Notes: a model not told the origin generated them from the sequence alone. DNA of 64,000 nucleotides from Faecalibacterium hattorii (GCF_003287455.1 NZ_PRLC01000014.1:27806-91805), one strand, 5' to 3'. Numbered from the stretch's first letter, positions 18,610-27,309 are shown. A program made the numbers and translations.

Positions 18610-19629
18610 TTAGATACGCACCATCTCGCGGCTGATCTCGCTCAGGCTGTGCGCCCCGCACATCTGCATGGTATCGGCCAGCTCCCCGGCGATCTTGTCG
18701 ATGTAGCACTTCACACCCTCTTCGCCGCCGCCATAGACGGCGGTGACGAAGGGACGGCAGATGAGCACCGCGTCAGCTCCCAGTGCCAGCGCCTTGAAGA
18801 CGTCCACCCCGGAGCGGATGCCGCCATCCACGAGGATCTTCACACCGCTGCCCTTGAGGGCATCGGCGATCTCCGGCAGGACCTCGGCAGTGGCGGGGCA
18901 CTGGTCCAGCACACGGCCGCCGTGGTTGGAAACGACGATGGCCGCTGCCCCGGCCTCCTTGGCCTTGAGGGCGCCCTTGACGGTCATGACGCCCTTCACG
19001 ATGAAGGGGCGGCCCGCCAGCGCCACGATCTCCCGGAGCTCGGCAACGCTCTTGCTGCCCGCCGGGGGGGTCATGTTCTTGAGGAAGGGCAGACCGGCGG
19101 CGTCCACATCCATGGCAACGGCAAAGCAGCCGCTGGCCTTGGCCTGTTCCATCTTGGCCTTGACGGTGTCGATGTTCCACGGCTTGATGGTGGGCACGCC
19201 GCAGCCGCCCGCCGCGCCGATGGCCTTGGTGGCCATGGTCATTACGTCGGGGTTCACGCCGTCGCCGGTGAAGGCCGCGATGCCGTTTTCGGCACAGGCA
19301 CGCACCAGCACATCGTTATAGGTCATGTCGTTGTAGGCGTCGGAGTAGTGGAGGTTCACCGCACCCACGGGGCCCGCAAAGAAGGGCAGCTTGAAACGCT
19401 TGCCGAACAGCTCCACATGGGTGTCGGGGGTGCCGTTCTCGCACAGGGTATCCATGTTGACCCGAACCTCGGCCCACTTATTATAATTGCGGATGGCCGT
19501 GTCCCCCACGCCCTTGGCACCGGGGCCGGGGATCTGGTTCTTGCAGGCCACACCGTTGCACACCGGGCAAGCCTTGCAGTACTGACCGATGCACTGCCGC
19601 GCATTGCTTAAAACATCCGAATAATTCAT
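18610..19629 (-). CDS. FMN-dependent alpha-hydroxyacid oxidase/dehydrogenase with N-terminal cysteine cluster
   Basis: A 339-residue TIM-barrel flavoenzyme of the L-lactate oxidase/FMN alpha-hydroxyacid dehydrogenase family. The active-site signature is VSNHGGRVLDQ, with phosphate-binding ILVDGGIRSGVDVFKALALGA after it. The N-terminus is unusual: Cys at 13, 18, 21, 24 and 29 (C-x4-C-x2-C-x2-C-x4-C), which resembles an iron-sulfur or zinc site and is absent from classical lactate oxidases. An anaerobe would need an electron acceptor other than oxygen, and such a cluster could pass electrons on. Start at 19629 follows AGGAGGAAGATCACA. Substrate is not determined. Confidence 0.82.
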   Translation of the reverse strand: MNYSDVLSNARQCIGQYCKACPVCNGVACKNQIPGPGAKGVGDTAIRNYNKWAEVRVNMDTLCENGTPDTHVELFGKRFKLPFFAGPVGAVNLHYSDAYNDMTYNDVLVRACAENGIAAFTGDGVNPDVMTMATKAIGAAGGCGVPTIKPWNIDTVKAKMEQAKASGCFAVAMDVDAAGLPFLKNMTPPAGSKSVAELREIVALAGRPFIVKGVMTVKGALKAKEAGAAAIVVSNHGGRVLDQCPATAEVLPEIADALKGSGVKILVDGGIRSGVDVFKALALGADAVLICRPFVTAVYGGGEEGVKCYIDKIAGELADTMQMCGAHSLSEISREMVRI

Positions 19630-19816
19630 TGTGATCTTCCTCCTGTTTTGATTCAAATCCATCCGGAAGGGGTTCTTCCGCCCACGCTCTGCCCTCATCA
19701 TAGTCCGATTTGGGGGCCGCGTCAAGAGGGTTTGCCGGGCGGATGCAGAGTTTGTAAAGCCGCATTCGCGCCCCTGCGTCGTTTTTCGATTTTTTCAATT
19801 TTTTTCAAAAAAATCC

Positions 19817-19845
19817 TTGACAAAAGTGCTTCTTTCAGGTATTAT
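19817..19845 (+). promoter_or_regulatory. Promoter of tRNA-Ser
   Basis: TTGACA (19817-19822), 17-base spacer and TATTAT (19840-19845), ending 49 bases before the tRNA. Confidence 0.85.
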
Positions 19846-19894
19846 AGTGGAGCGCTGAGGGCCACGGCCCGAAAACGCTGAAAACTGAAGATGT

Positions 19895-19986
19895 GGAAAG
19901 ATGGCTGAGTTGGTCTAAGGCGCACGACTGGAAATCGTGTAACGTGTCAAAAGCGTTCTGGGGTTCGAATCCCCATCTTTCCGCCA
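19895..19986 (+). tRNA. tRNA-Ser (anticodon GGA)
   Basis: Complete type II tRNA. The acceptor stem GGAAAGA pairs with TCTTTCC, the anticodon arm CGACT-GGA-AATCG reads GGA, a long variable arm (AACGTGTCAAAAGCGTT) is typical of serine tRNA, the T arm is GGGGTTCGAATCCCC, and the discriminator G is followed by an encoded CCA. It decodes UCC and UCU. Confidence 0.97.
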
Positions 19987-20042
19987 AAATGCCCGGAACC
20001 GATGGTTCCGGGTTTTTGTTTTACAAAAGCGAGGCAGTTAAA

Positions 20043-20726
20043 ATGAGTGTTACGATCGCAATGCCAAGAATGAGCACTGACCCGGAGCTGACGGCGGCTC
20101 AGGCCAAATATCCCGAAAGCCTTGCGCGGGCCGGGGCGGACGTCTGCTGGGTCCAGCTTTCTGACCCGGAGCGCGCCGTGCAGGAGGCGCTGACCTGCGA
20201 CGGCTTGCTGCTGCCCGGCGGTGGCGACATGGACCCCCAATTCTACGGGCAGAAGCGCATCCCCGCCTGTGGAGAGCCGAACCTCCTCCGCGACGCCGCC
20301 GAGCCGCCGCTGCTGCGAGCCTTTCTGGCCGCTGACAAGCCGGTGCTGGGCATCTGCCGGGGCATTCAGGTGATGAATGTCGTCTTGGGCGGCACGCTGT
20401 ATCAGGACATCAAGCCCTTTGCCCATGTCCCCCACAACGACCACTGGGCCAAGATCCACACCGTCACCGTCCGCCGGGGCACAAAGCTGGAACAGATCTT
20501 GGGGCAGGACACCGTCCTCGTCAACAGCCAGCACCATCAGGCGGTGGATCGGATCGCCCCCGGCCTGACCCTTGCGGCCCTCAGCGAAGACGGCATCGTG
20601 GAGGCCATCGAGAAACCGGACGCGAAATTCTGCCTCGGCGTCCAGTGGCACCCGGAGTGGCTCAGCGCCGCCGACCCCGCCATGCAGGGCCTGTTCGACG
20701 CCTTCATGGCCGCGTGCCGACATTAA
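20043..20726 (+). CDS. Class I glutamine amidotransferase-like, gamma-glutamyl-GABA hydrolase family (PuuD-like)
   Basis: A 227-residue hydrolase of the peptidase C26 group, which includes PuuD, the enzyme that releases GABA from gamma-glutamyl-GABA in putrescine breakdown. The nucleophile elbow is LGICRGIQVMN (Cys at about 109), and the catalytic His/Glu pair lies in GVQWHPEW near residue 201. DGLLLPGGGDMDPQFYG is characteristic of the family. It is not near the polyamine operon at 27 kb, so a polyamine role is only a family hint. The ATG at 20043 follows a weak site (GCGAGGCAG). Confidence 0.88.
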   Translation: MSVTIAMPRMSTDPELTAAQAKYPESLARAGADVCWVQLSDPERAVQEALTCDGLLLPGGGDMDPQFYGQKRIPACGEPNLLRDAAEPPLLRAFLAADKPVLGICRGIQVMNVVLGGTLYQDIKPFAHVPHNDHWAKIHTVTVRRGTKLEQILGQDTVLVNSQHHQAVDRIAPGLTLAALSEDGIVEAIEKPDAKFCLGVQWHPEWLSAADPAMQGLFDAFMAACRH

Positions 20727-20741
20727 AAAGGAGGGTTCTTC

Positions 20742-21578
20742 ATGACCGCTTCCAAACAAAAAAAGCGCGGCCGGGCCGCGCTCATCCTGTTGCTCTGCCT
20801 GTTGGTACTCTGCCTTGCGGCGGGCGGCACGGCCTACGCACTGCTGCGGCAGAAGGTCCGGGCCATTCAGGCCGGAGCCGAATTTGACTTCAGCTACACC
20901 GTGACCTCCCCTGCCGCCGAGACCCCCGCCCTCTACGGCGTCTTGCAGCAGGCGGGCGCGGCGCAGGGCACCGTTTCCGGTCAGTATGCGCCGGGCAAGT
21001 TCCAGTTCGCGCTGACGTCCGGAAAGACTGGCAATGCCTTTACGCGGGTATACATCGACGCCAAGGAGACCCTCTACGACGCCGGGCAGCTCTACACCTA
21101 CCTGCGCAACGAAGTCGTGAGCGCCGCACCGCTGGCGGGGCTGGTGCTGCCGGGCTGGAGCATGGGCAGCTACATCTCCCAGACCCAGTTGGCTTCCCTG
21201 CTGGGCGTGGAGCTTTCCGCCGTGGAGCTGCAGGACATGACCAGCCTTTCCCTGACGCTGGGCGCGCTGCAGAAGGTCTCCCCTGCCGGGGCGCTGGACG
21301 GCTACACCTACTACCAACTGCCCGCGGGTGAGAGCGGCCTGAGCTGCATCGTCGGTCTGTCCCTAAAGACGCTCTTCGCCAAGGAAACGCCCCTCCACAT
21401 CCTGCTGACCATCCCGGAACATGAGGTAACCATCGCCCTCAACGGCACCGTCACCGCCGCCGAAACGGCTGTGGTGGCCCCCAGCTCCCGGATGACCGAT
21501 GCGGACGTTCAGCGCTTCGTGGAGCTCCGCAAAGCGCTGGAGAGCTTTACAGATGTATTGCAGAGCCTTCTCTCCTGA
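20742..21578 (+). CDS. Membrane-anchored protein of unknown function
   Basis: A 278-residue protein with a basic N-terminus (KQKKRGR) and one strong hydrophobic helix at about 12-33, followed by a soluble extracytoplasmic domain. The lack of a lipobox at the end of the helix favours a signal anchor. The soluble part is rich in Ala, Thr and Ser with repeated amphipathic stretches; no family is recognised. It follows the amidotransferase gene by 15 bases behind AAAAAGGAGG, so the two are probably co-transcribed, but no functional link is evident. Confidence 0.7.
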   Translation: MTASKQKKRGRAALILLLCLLVLCLAAGGTAYALLRQKVRAIQAGAEFDFSYTVTSPAAETPALYGVLQQAGAAQGTVSGQYAPGKFQFALTSGKTGNAFTRVYIDAKETLYDAGQLYTYLRNEVVSAAPLAGLVLPGWSMGSYISQTQLASLLGVELSAVELQDMTSLSLTLGALQKVSPAGALDGYTYYQLPAGESGLSCIVGLSLKTLFAKETPLHILLTIPEHEVTIALNGTVTAAETAVVAPSSRMTDADVQRFVELRKALESFTDVLQSLLS

Positions 21579-21596
21579 GATGCAAAAACGGCTTGA

Positions 21597-21654
21597 CAAA
21601 AACCGCGCAGGGCGGCGCTCCCCTTCGGGAGGACCCGCTCTGCGCGGTTTGCGT
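21597..21654. terminator. Hairpin terminator between convergent genes
   Basis: AAACCGCGCAG (about 21599-21609) pairs with CTGCGCGGTTT (about 21642-21652), with an inner CTCCCCTTCGGGAG tetraloop hairpin. A and T runs flank the stem on each side. Confidence 0.75.
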
Positions 21655-21668
21655 TTCTACTGCAAAGA

Positions 21669-22511
21669 TCAGGAGCCCCACTCGGCGTAGTGGTCTTGGA
21701 TCCACTGGGCACCTTCGCCCTTGCCGGTGACCTGACTGTAGGTCAGGTTCGTCAGTTCCTTGGTCATAGCGTCCTTCTCGGTCTTGTATTCCTTTTCGGC
21801 CTGATCCGCAATGCTCTGGTCGCGGCCATTGTCCGTCAGATACTGGCGCAGTTCCTTGATAATGGTGTTGAACTCTGCATCACACTCATTCTGGATCTGG
21901 TTCAGCCGGTTGGACTTGCCGAGGACCACCGAGACCTTCAGCGCAAGAGAGCGCTCTTCGACCGGGTGGGCGATGTATTCGTCATAGGAATCGCAGACTG
22001 TACGGTACAGCCTCCGCTGGGTCCGCTTCTGCAAAGCCTTGATCTCATGCACGTAGGCGTTGATCTTGGCATCCACTGCGCTTTCGGCACTGGCGCTGCT
22101 GGAAGGGGTGCTGGAGGGCTCACTGCCGGAAGCCGGATGAGAAGAGGCCGGGTGGGACGATGCCGCACTGGACGCGGGCTGCGAATGGGCGGCGTCCGAC
22201 GAGGAAGCCGAACTGCTGGCTGCTTCACTGGAAGATGCCGGTTCGCTCTCCGAAACGGAGTCAGGCTCCGCAGCCTCTTCTGAAGCTGCCGCAGAGTCTG
22301 CCAGTTCCGGCCCCGACACCGCAGAGCCGGCCGGGGATGACGCACTTGCCGCGCCGGATGCAGGCTCCTGCGCCGCTTCACTCGAACCGGATGCAGACTC
22401 CGAAGCCGCTCCTGAACCTGCGGGACGCGCCGCAGCAAAGCCCACCACCGCCAATATTATAATGATACCCATCACGACAGCCGCCATGAGTTTTTTCGTT
22501 TTTTTCTGCAT
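21669..22511 (-). CDS. Secreted or anchored protein with Ser/Ala/Pro-rich linker and helical C-terminus
   Basis: A 280-residue protein of unknown function. It has a short basic N-terminus (MQKKTKK), a hydrophobic helix at about 8-28, then about 115 residues of low-complexity sequence made almost only of Ser, Ala, Pro, Glu and Gly, and a charged C-terminal domain from about 148 that is predicted by eye to be helical (DAKINAYVHEIKALQKRTQ and later KEYKTEKDAMTKELTN). This looks like a surface protein whose folded domain is held away from the membrane by a disordered stalk. The start follows a distant GGGAG. Confidence 0.7.
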   Translation of the reverse strand: MQKKTKKLMAAVVMGIIIILAVVGFAAARPAGSGAASESASGSSEAAQEPASGAASASSPAGSAVSGPELADSAAASEEAAEPDSVSESEPASSSEAASSSASSSDAAHSQPASSAASSHPASSHPASGSEPSSTPSSSASAESAVDAKINAYVHEIKALQKRTQRRLYRTVCDSYDEYIAHPVEERSLALKVSVVLGKSNRLNQIQNECDAEFNTIIKELRQYLTDNGRDQSIADQAEKEYKTEKDAMTKELTNLTYSQVTGKGEGAQWIQDHYAEWGS

Positions 22512-22620
22512 GATACGCCAAATGCTCCCTTTTGATGGATTCTCCGCAGAATGCTGCGGAGCACTTTAAGGATACCATTTCACGTTCCAGAACACAAGGG
22601 ATTTTTCGTGAAACTTTTGT

Positions 22621-22812
22621 TTATTCTAGACAGTCTATGAAATAGTAGGCGGGTCCGTTGTTTTCCGCCGCGTCGATCTGGCTGTCCTGCACACGGATGG
22701 TCTTGCCCTGCAAGTCCTTCGGTCTGCGCAGCGGCTCGGTGCCGTAAAAGGAGCGTGCCCCGGCGTCGTACCAGCTCAGGCCCACCAGCTCCCGCTGGGA
22801 GAACTCCTGCAA
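22621..22812 (-). pseudogene. Relic of a TRAP solute-binding protein (DctP)
   Basis: Residues in this 63-codon frame match the central part of the intact DctP at 45677-46663: VGLSWYDAGARSFY, then DLQGKTIRVQDSQI, joined directly to DAAENNGPAYY. The intact protein has about 30 residues between DSQI and DAAENN, so an in-frame deletion has occurred; both ends of the missing piece carry GATCTG-type sequence at the Gln-Ile codons, consistent with recombination at short repeats. Both termini of the gene are missing. It lies next to the terminator of the downstream-facing beta-propeller gene. Confidence 0.82.
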
Positions 22813-22848
22813 AAAAGTCGTCTGTCCACGAGGCAGTGAACAGACGAC
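22811..22848 (-). terminator. Intrinsic terminator of the 682-residue secreted protein gene
   Basis: GTCGTCTGT (22817-22825) pairs with ACAGACGAC (22840-22848). On the minus strand a run of six T follows (complement of 22811-22816). Confidence 0.85.
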
Positions 22849-22884
22849 GGCTCAAAGGAGAAATGGACTGTGGAGCGAAAAGGC

Positions 22885-24933
22885 TTACTTTGCCAGTAGG
22901 ACGGAGACCGTCACTTCCTTGGCGTCGGTGCTCAAGTCAAACGCACCGCCGTCCTGCAGCGCGAAGCGGACCTCATACACGTTCTGGGCGCGGAGCTTGC
23001 CGGAGGCCTTTTCCAGCGACCAGTTCCCGGTAAAGGCGTGGTACTGGCCATCGGTGCCCAGTGCATAGAGCTTGTAGTCCGCCGCGCGGCCGGTCAGGCC
23101 GTTGACCCGGATGGCCGCGATGGTCTGGGGATGGAGATTGTCAAAGGTAACGGTGTGGAGCCATGTGGCCGGGGTGCCCTGCCCGCCGGCTGCAGCAAAG
23201 GCGGCGGGGGTGACAACGGTGCGGCGGGTCTTGTCCAGATCCACCTTGCGGTAGGGCATTTCAGGCAGATAGACAAAACGATCCTGCAAGCGGAGCAGTT
23301 CCTTGTAGCCGGTGGGGCAGTACAGCTTGTTGCCGTCCCGCCCGGCATACATGCCGATGGCCATGTTGTTGTAGCCGTAAAGGGACGAAACATCCACGGT
23401 CAGCACGGTTTTTCCGCTGTTAAAGTCGAGGGCGATGTACTGCCACATGCCGCTGTCCACATCCTGCACGAAGCCGTAGATGTAGCCGGTGGCGGTGGAG
23501 AGCTTCATCATGGACGTATCGCTCAGGTCATCCCGGCACCAAACGCTCTTCATAGCCCAGCTGCCGTCCGCTTTTTTCACGGTGTCCACCCGCTCGACGC
23601 CGGGCATGATCATGCAGTTGCCCTTGCGCAGCCAGTTCCGGTCGTAGATATTCTCATAGCTCTGGATGGAAGAATCGCTGTCGGGCTTAGCGAGGTTCGG
23701 GCTGCCCGCGCCGAACCAGTTGCAGACGATGGTGCTGACGGTGCCGTTGCCGTGGTCGTAGACGATGGCGGAGTTTTCCACCGAGACCGGCATATTGGCG
23801 GGCAGCTCGTCGATGACCGGGCAGCTTGCCGCCACGGCACCGGTGCGGATGTCCAGCGCCATCAGGCTAACCGTTTCCAGATTGTCGGTGAAGAAGACCA
23901 GCTCCGGGCTGAGGGAGGGCGAGCAGCCGCTGCCCCATGCAAGGCCGCCGCCGGTGGTGGCCGCACCTTCCCGGCTGTCCTTGGCCCCGGCGCTGGCGTA
24001 GGGGGTGCGCCAGACGATGTCCACGCCGTTGTCGGCCCGCAGCAGATAGCACGCGAGATTGGTCAGGATGACCGCCCCCTCCCTGCAGGATGCGATGCCG
24101 TTTTCGGCACCCTCGCCGGGCTGCGGCGCGTAGACATGCACTTCGTGGTCAAGGTCGGCGGTGCCGCCCGCCAGAATGGTCTCGATGGCGGCATGGGAGA
24201 TGTAGCCCATGGCTCCCTGCTGGCCGCGGTCGGGGTAGATGCGGAAGCCGCCCGTTACGAACCAGAGGTTGCCCTCGTAGTCGAAGACGATGGAAAGGAG
24301 GTTCTGTTCCAGCGTCCGGCCCAGCACCCGCTCGGCGGCGGCTTTGATGTTGATATCCAGCACCTTTTCAAAAATGGGCAGCGGGGTGCCGGTCTCATCG
24401 GTCGCCTTGAGCATCAGGACATGGTTGTGGCTGGTGGGGCAGACGATGAGGTTCCGCCCATCCACAAAGGAATAGGAGCTCTGGATGACATACCCGCCGC
24501 CATCGTGCTTTGCGGGCGAGAAGCAGCCCAGCGTGACCACCTCGGCGGCGTCGAGGTCGCGGATGGCAAGGCCGCCCAGCAGCGGGACCACGGGGTTGTC
24601 GAAATTGTCGAAGAAGATGGCCGGGGAGGCATTGGGGTTGATCTTTTCCATGGCCACGTTGACTTCCGGCTCGATGCCGATGGGCAGGACTGCATCGGTG
24701 GAGTCGGTGTTGTAGCAGTCGTGGTGGATATTGGATTCGCTCCGGCCCATGAAGGGGTTCGGGTCCACGACCTTGGCCGTCAGGGGGTTGGGGGGCAGGG
24801 CAGTCTCGGCAGAGCTTTCCAACAAGCCGGAAAACAGGCCGTTGGTCTCGGCGGCGCTGGCGGCGGGGGCCAGCCCACAGGCCAGAAGGGTGAGCGCGGA
24901 TGCGCTGAGAAAGCTGCGTCGTGTCAGTTTCAT
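22885..24933 (-). CDS. Exported protein with twin-arginine-like signal; possible beta-propeller
   Basis: A 682-residue protein of unknown function. The N-terminus LTRRSFLSASALTLLACG has a twin-arginine pattern (T-R-R-S-F-L) and a hydrophobic stretch, followed by an Ala-rich cleavage region; the LLACG could alternatively be read as a lipobox. The body has repeated blade-like units with Asp-Gly or Asn-Gly turns (SFVDGRNLIVCPTSHNH, FDYEGNLWFVTGG, SPELVFFTDN), suggesting a beta-propeller such as those of outer-surface or sulfotransferase-like proteins. Start follows GGAGGATCGACATC. It lies downstream of the GHKL kinase/LytTR pair on the same strand, 31 bases from the kinase stop, so it may belong to their regulon. 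Confidence 0.75.
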   Translation of the reverse strand: MKLTRRSFLSASALTLLACGLAPAASAAETNGLFSGLLESSAETALPPNPLTAKVVDPNPFMGRSESNIHHDCYNTDSTDAVLPIGIEPEVNVAMEKINPNASPAIFFDNFDNPVVPLLGGLAIRDLDAAEVVTLGCFSPAKHDGGGYVIQSSYSFVDGRNLIVCPTSHNHVLMLKATDETGTPLPIFEKVLDINIKAAAERVLGRTLEQNLLSIVFDYEGNLWFVTGGFRIYPDRGQQGAMGYISHAAIETILAGGTADLDHEVHVYAPQPGEGAENGIASCREGAVILTNLACYLLRADNGVDIVWRTPYASAGAKDSREGAATTGGGLAWGSGCSPSLSPELVFFTDNLETVSLMALDIRTGAVAASCPVIDELPANMPVSVENSAIVYDHGNGTVSTIVCNWFGAGSPNLAKPDSDSSIQSYENIYDRNWLRKGNCMIMPGVERVDTVKKADGSWAMKSVWCRDDLSDTSMMKLSTATGYIYGFVQDVDSGMWQYIALDFNSGKTVLTVDVSSLYGYNNMAIGMYAGRDGNKLYCPTGYKELLRLQDRFVYLPEMPYRKVDLDKTRRTVVTPAAFAAAGGQGTPATWLHTVTFDNLHPQTIAAIRVNGLTGRAADYKLYALGTDGQYHAFTGNWSLEKASGKLRAQNVYEVRFALQDGGAFDLSTDAKEVTVSVLLAK

Positions 24934-24964
24934 GATGTCGATCCTCCAGATTCCAGTAAAGTTG

Positions 24965-26281
24965 TTATAAATTCAGGAGCACATTAGCCCGGAATACGTT
25001 GTTTTCCGTCTCGACGGTCAGGTTGCCGTGGTATTTTTGCACGGTGGTATGGATGGAGACAAGGCCGATGCCCTGCCCTTCATGCTTGGTGGAGTGCAGG
25101 ATGCCTTTCTGCTTTTTCAGCACGCCGTCGTAGCGGTTCTCCACCACGATGCCCAGCATCGCCGGGCTCAGCATCCGGGCCATCACCCGCACCTGCCGCT
25201 CGTCCGGCGGCAGCTTCTGGCTGGCGAACACGGCGTTTTCCAGCAAGTTGCCCAGCAGCGTACACAAGTCCGCCTCCGGCAGGGGCAGCCGCTTGGGCAG
25301 CTCCAGCTTCCATTCCACCGGGATCCCCTTCTGCCGGGCGTCGCTGTCGTAGTGGCCGGCCAGCGCATCCACGGCGGGGTTGGCGCAGAGGGTGGGCCGC
25401 GCATCGTTCAGCTCGTCCTCGTACTGGCGCAGGTAGCTCTTCAGCTCCTCCAGCTCCCCCGCCTCAGTTAGGCCGGAAATGACGTGCAGATGCTGGCGGA
25501 AGTCATGGCGCAGACTGCGGGTCTGATCCATATAGGCCCGCAGCTCCATATAGCGGCGGGATTCCACGGCCAGAAGCTGATTTTCGCGGTCCAGCCGGGT
25601 GTTGCGGGTGTACTCCATTGCCACCCGGTACATCTCGTACAGCAGCAGGAAGATGCCAAGCAGGGAGATGGACACGGCCAGCACCGCGATGATCATGATC
25701 CGGTTGATGAGGACGATGGCCGAGTCCCGCGGCATACAGAAGATGAGGAAGGCCGCGTAGATGGCGGGCAGCGGCCACGCCGACTGCCAAAACGCTTCGC
25801 CGTGGTACTCCCCCAGCAGCCATGCGCTCCACCGGACGGCGGTGAAGGTGAAGATGGTGCTCAGCACCACCGAGAGCGCCAGCGCGATCACCGCTGTGGA
25901 TGCAAGAGAGACCGCCTCGTGGTTGCCGGTCTCGGCGCGGGCATTCAGCACCGCAGCCAGCAGCGAGCAGACCGCCAGCATCACCGCCGCAATGGCGAAC
26001 AGGAAGGCCGTCTGGGTGACCGACACCCCCGGTGCCGCCCGCCACCGCAGCAGCCAGAACGCCACGATGAGAATGGGCAGCAGGAAATAGTTGCTCGGCA
26101 CCTCCAGCACAGAGCAGACCCCCGCGCAGACAGCGCAGATCACCGTGACCAGCCCTGCCGCAATGCCAAAGGTCCTGCGGGGCGCGGTCAGGTGCTCCCG
26201 CAGCGGGGCAAGGCAGAGATACGCTCCCGGATACAATAATGCAAATTCGAGAAAATAGCGTCCAAACTGCGCAGCATTCAC
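24965..26281 (-). CDS. GHKL-type sensor histidine kinase (AgrC/LytS-like)
   Basis: A 438-residue membrane kinase. About six hydrophobic helices in the first 230 residues are followed by a linker, the phosphoacceptor region SLRHDFRQHLHVISGL, the N box CTLLGNLLENAVFAS and the G box HEGQGIGLVSIHTTVQKY typical of the HATPase_c_5 (GHKL) group. Such kinases often sense peptides or cell-wall stress. The start is GTG at 26281 behind AGGAGGCAAAAGCC; a longer reading overlaps the response-regulator gene and lacks a site. The regulator gene lies immediately upstream and is co-transcribed. Confidence 0.87.
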   Translation of the reverse strand: MNAAQFGRYFLEFALLYPGAYLCLAPLREHLTAPRRTFGIAAGLVTVICAVCAGVCSVLEVPSNYFLLPILIVAFWLLRWRAAPGVSVTQTAFLFAIAAVMLAVCSLLAAVLNARAETGNHEAVSLASTAVIALALSVVLSTIFTFTAVRWSAWLLGEYHGEAFWQSAWPLPAIYAAFLIFCMPRDSAIVLINRIMIIAVLAVSISLLGIFLLLYEMYRVAMEYTRNTRLDRENQLLAVESRRYMELRAYMDQTRSLRHDFRQHLHVISGLTEAGELEELKSYLRQYEDELNDARPTLCANPAVDALAGHYDSDARQKGIPVEWKLELPKRLPLPEADLCTLLGNLLENAVFASQKLPPDERQVRVMARMLSPAMLGIVVENRYDGVLKKQKGILHSTKHEGQGIGLVSIHTTVQKYHGNLTVETENNVFRANVLLNL

Positions 26282-26303
26282 GGCTTTTGCCTCCTCTCCG
26301 AAC

Positions 26304-27026
26304 TTAAAATTCCCGCTGCATATGGCGGAACTGATACTGTGTAAAGCGTGCCAACAGGGTGTTTTTGTCCTTCTGGCGGATGGGCAGCCGCGCACCGTCC
26401 AGCATCTCAAAACAGTCGCCTTCGAACCGCAGCACCTTGTCCATATTCAGCAGGACGCCCCGGTTGCAGACAAGGAAGTTTTCGTGGGCGGAAAGCTCCT
26501 GCTCCACTTGGGAAAAGGTCGCTGCGGCGCGGCACTCCCCGTCGTCGGTCACGACCCGGACGATGTGGTTCTGGGAGGCCGCGTAGTGGACCTTGCTCAG
26601 CGGGATCTGCATGGTCTGCCGCGCGATCCGCACATCCAGCTCCGGTTCCTGTCGGCACAGCACCCGCCGCAGCTCGGCAGTCAGAAGCGCGATCTTTTCC
26701 TCTTTATAGGGCTTCAGTAAGTAATCGAAGGGATGCACCGGGAAGGCATCCCACACATATTCCGGCGAGGAGGTCACAAAGACGATGAGGAGCCGCGGGT
26801 CTTTCTCTCGCAGCTGCCGGGCCGTCTCGATGCCGTTGGTGCCCGCCATGCAGATATCCAAAAACACCACCTCATATGCGCCGGTGGTGAATCGTGCTAA
26901 AAGATCGTCGCCGCTGGAAAACTTCGTACAGATAGGTCTGTCCCCTTGGAACGCCCGGCGCAGCAGCAGTTCCAGCCGCCGTGCTTCCGGTTCCTGATCT
27001 TCGACGATCGCCATTCGCAGCTCCAT
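26304..27026 (-). CDS. LytTR-family response regulator
   Basis: A 240-residue two-component regulator. The receiver domain has the acidic pair VEDQE, phospho-acceptor Asp in VVFLDICMAGTNG (about 56) and Lys in DYLLKPYKEEK (about 106). The C-terminal LytTR DNA-binding domain runs from about 130 to the end (IPLSKVHYAASQNHIVRVVT, LSAHENFLVCNRGVLLNMDKVLRFEGDCFEM). It should partner the kinase 22 bases downstream. An alternative start four codons in (ATG GCG ATC) is possible; GGGGGC before 27026 supports the longer form. Confidence 0.9.
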   Translation of the reverse strand: MELRMAIVEDQEPEARRLELLLRRAFQGDRPICTKFSSGDDLLARFTTGAYEVVFLDICMAGTNGIETARQLREKDPRLLIVFVTSSPEYVWDAFPVHPFDYLLKPYKEEKIALLTAELRRVLCRQEPELDVRIARQTMQIPLSKVHYAASQNHIVRVVTDDGECRAAATFSQVEQELSAHENFLVCNRGVLLNMDKVLRFEGDCFEMLDGARLPIRQKDKNTLLARFTQYQFRHMQREF

Positions 27027-27240
27027 CGCTACGCCCCCTTACGACTCTATTTTACCATACTTTTTCTCCTGCCGCACCTGCCATTCACGCACGAAACACC
27101 CCCTTTCACGCAGGTTTGGGCCTATTTTTGGGGTCCCCATGTCGAACAGCGTCGAAAACCGACGGCGGGGCTTTCCCGTCTGCCTTTGTAAAAAAGTATT
27201 ACTTATTCAGGTAAAATTTCATAAAATTCCAAAAAAATCA

Positions 27241-27269
27241 TTGACAGACAAAGTACAACATGATACGAT
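27241..27269 (+). promoter_or_regulatory. Promoter driving the leader RNA and polyamine operon
   Basis: TTGACA (27241-27246), exact 17-base spacer and TACGAT (27264-27269). Transcription should begin near 27276, over 400 bases ahead of the first polyamine gene. Confidence 0.72.
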
Positions 27270-27309
27270 AACAGTCGATTTTGAAAGACAAAGCACGTCA
27301 GAGTCTTTT

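Noticed and set aside
20043..20726. Linking the PuuD-like amidotransferase to the polyamine operon as one pathway
   Set aside because: It lies 7 kb away behind a tRNA with other genes between, no other Puu genes are present, and the family also acts on unrelated substrates.
22580..22855. A 91-codon minus-strand frame overlapping the DctP relic
   Set aside because: It is in a different frame from the DctP-like residues and resembles nothing.
23038..24987. Plus-strand frame of about 650 codons opposite the 682-residue exported protein
   Set aside because: The minus-strand product has a signal peptide, ribosome site and terminator; the opposite frame has none of these.
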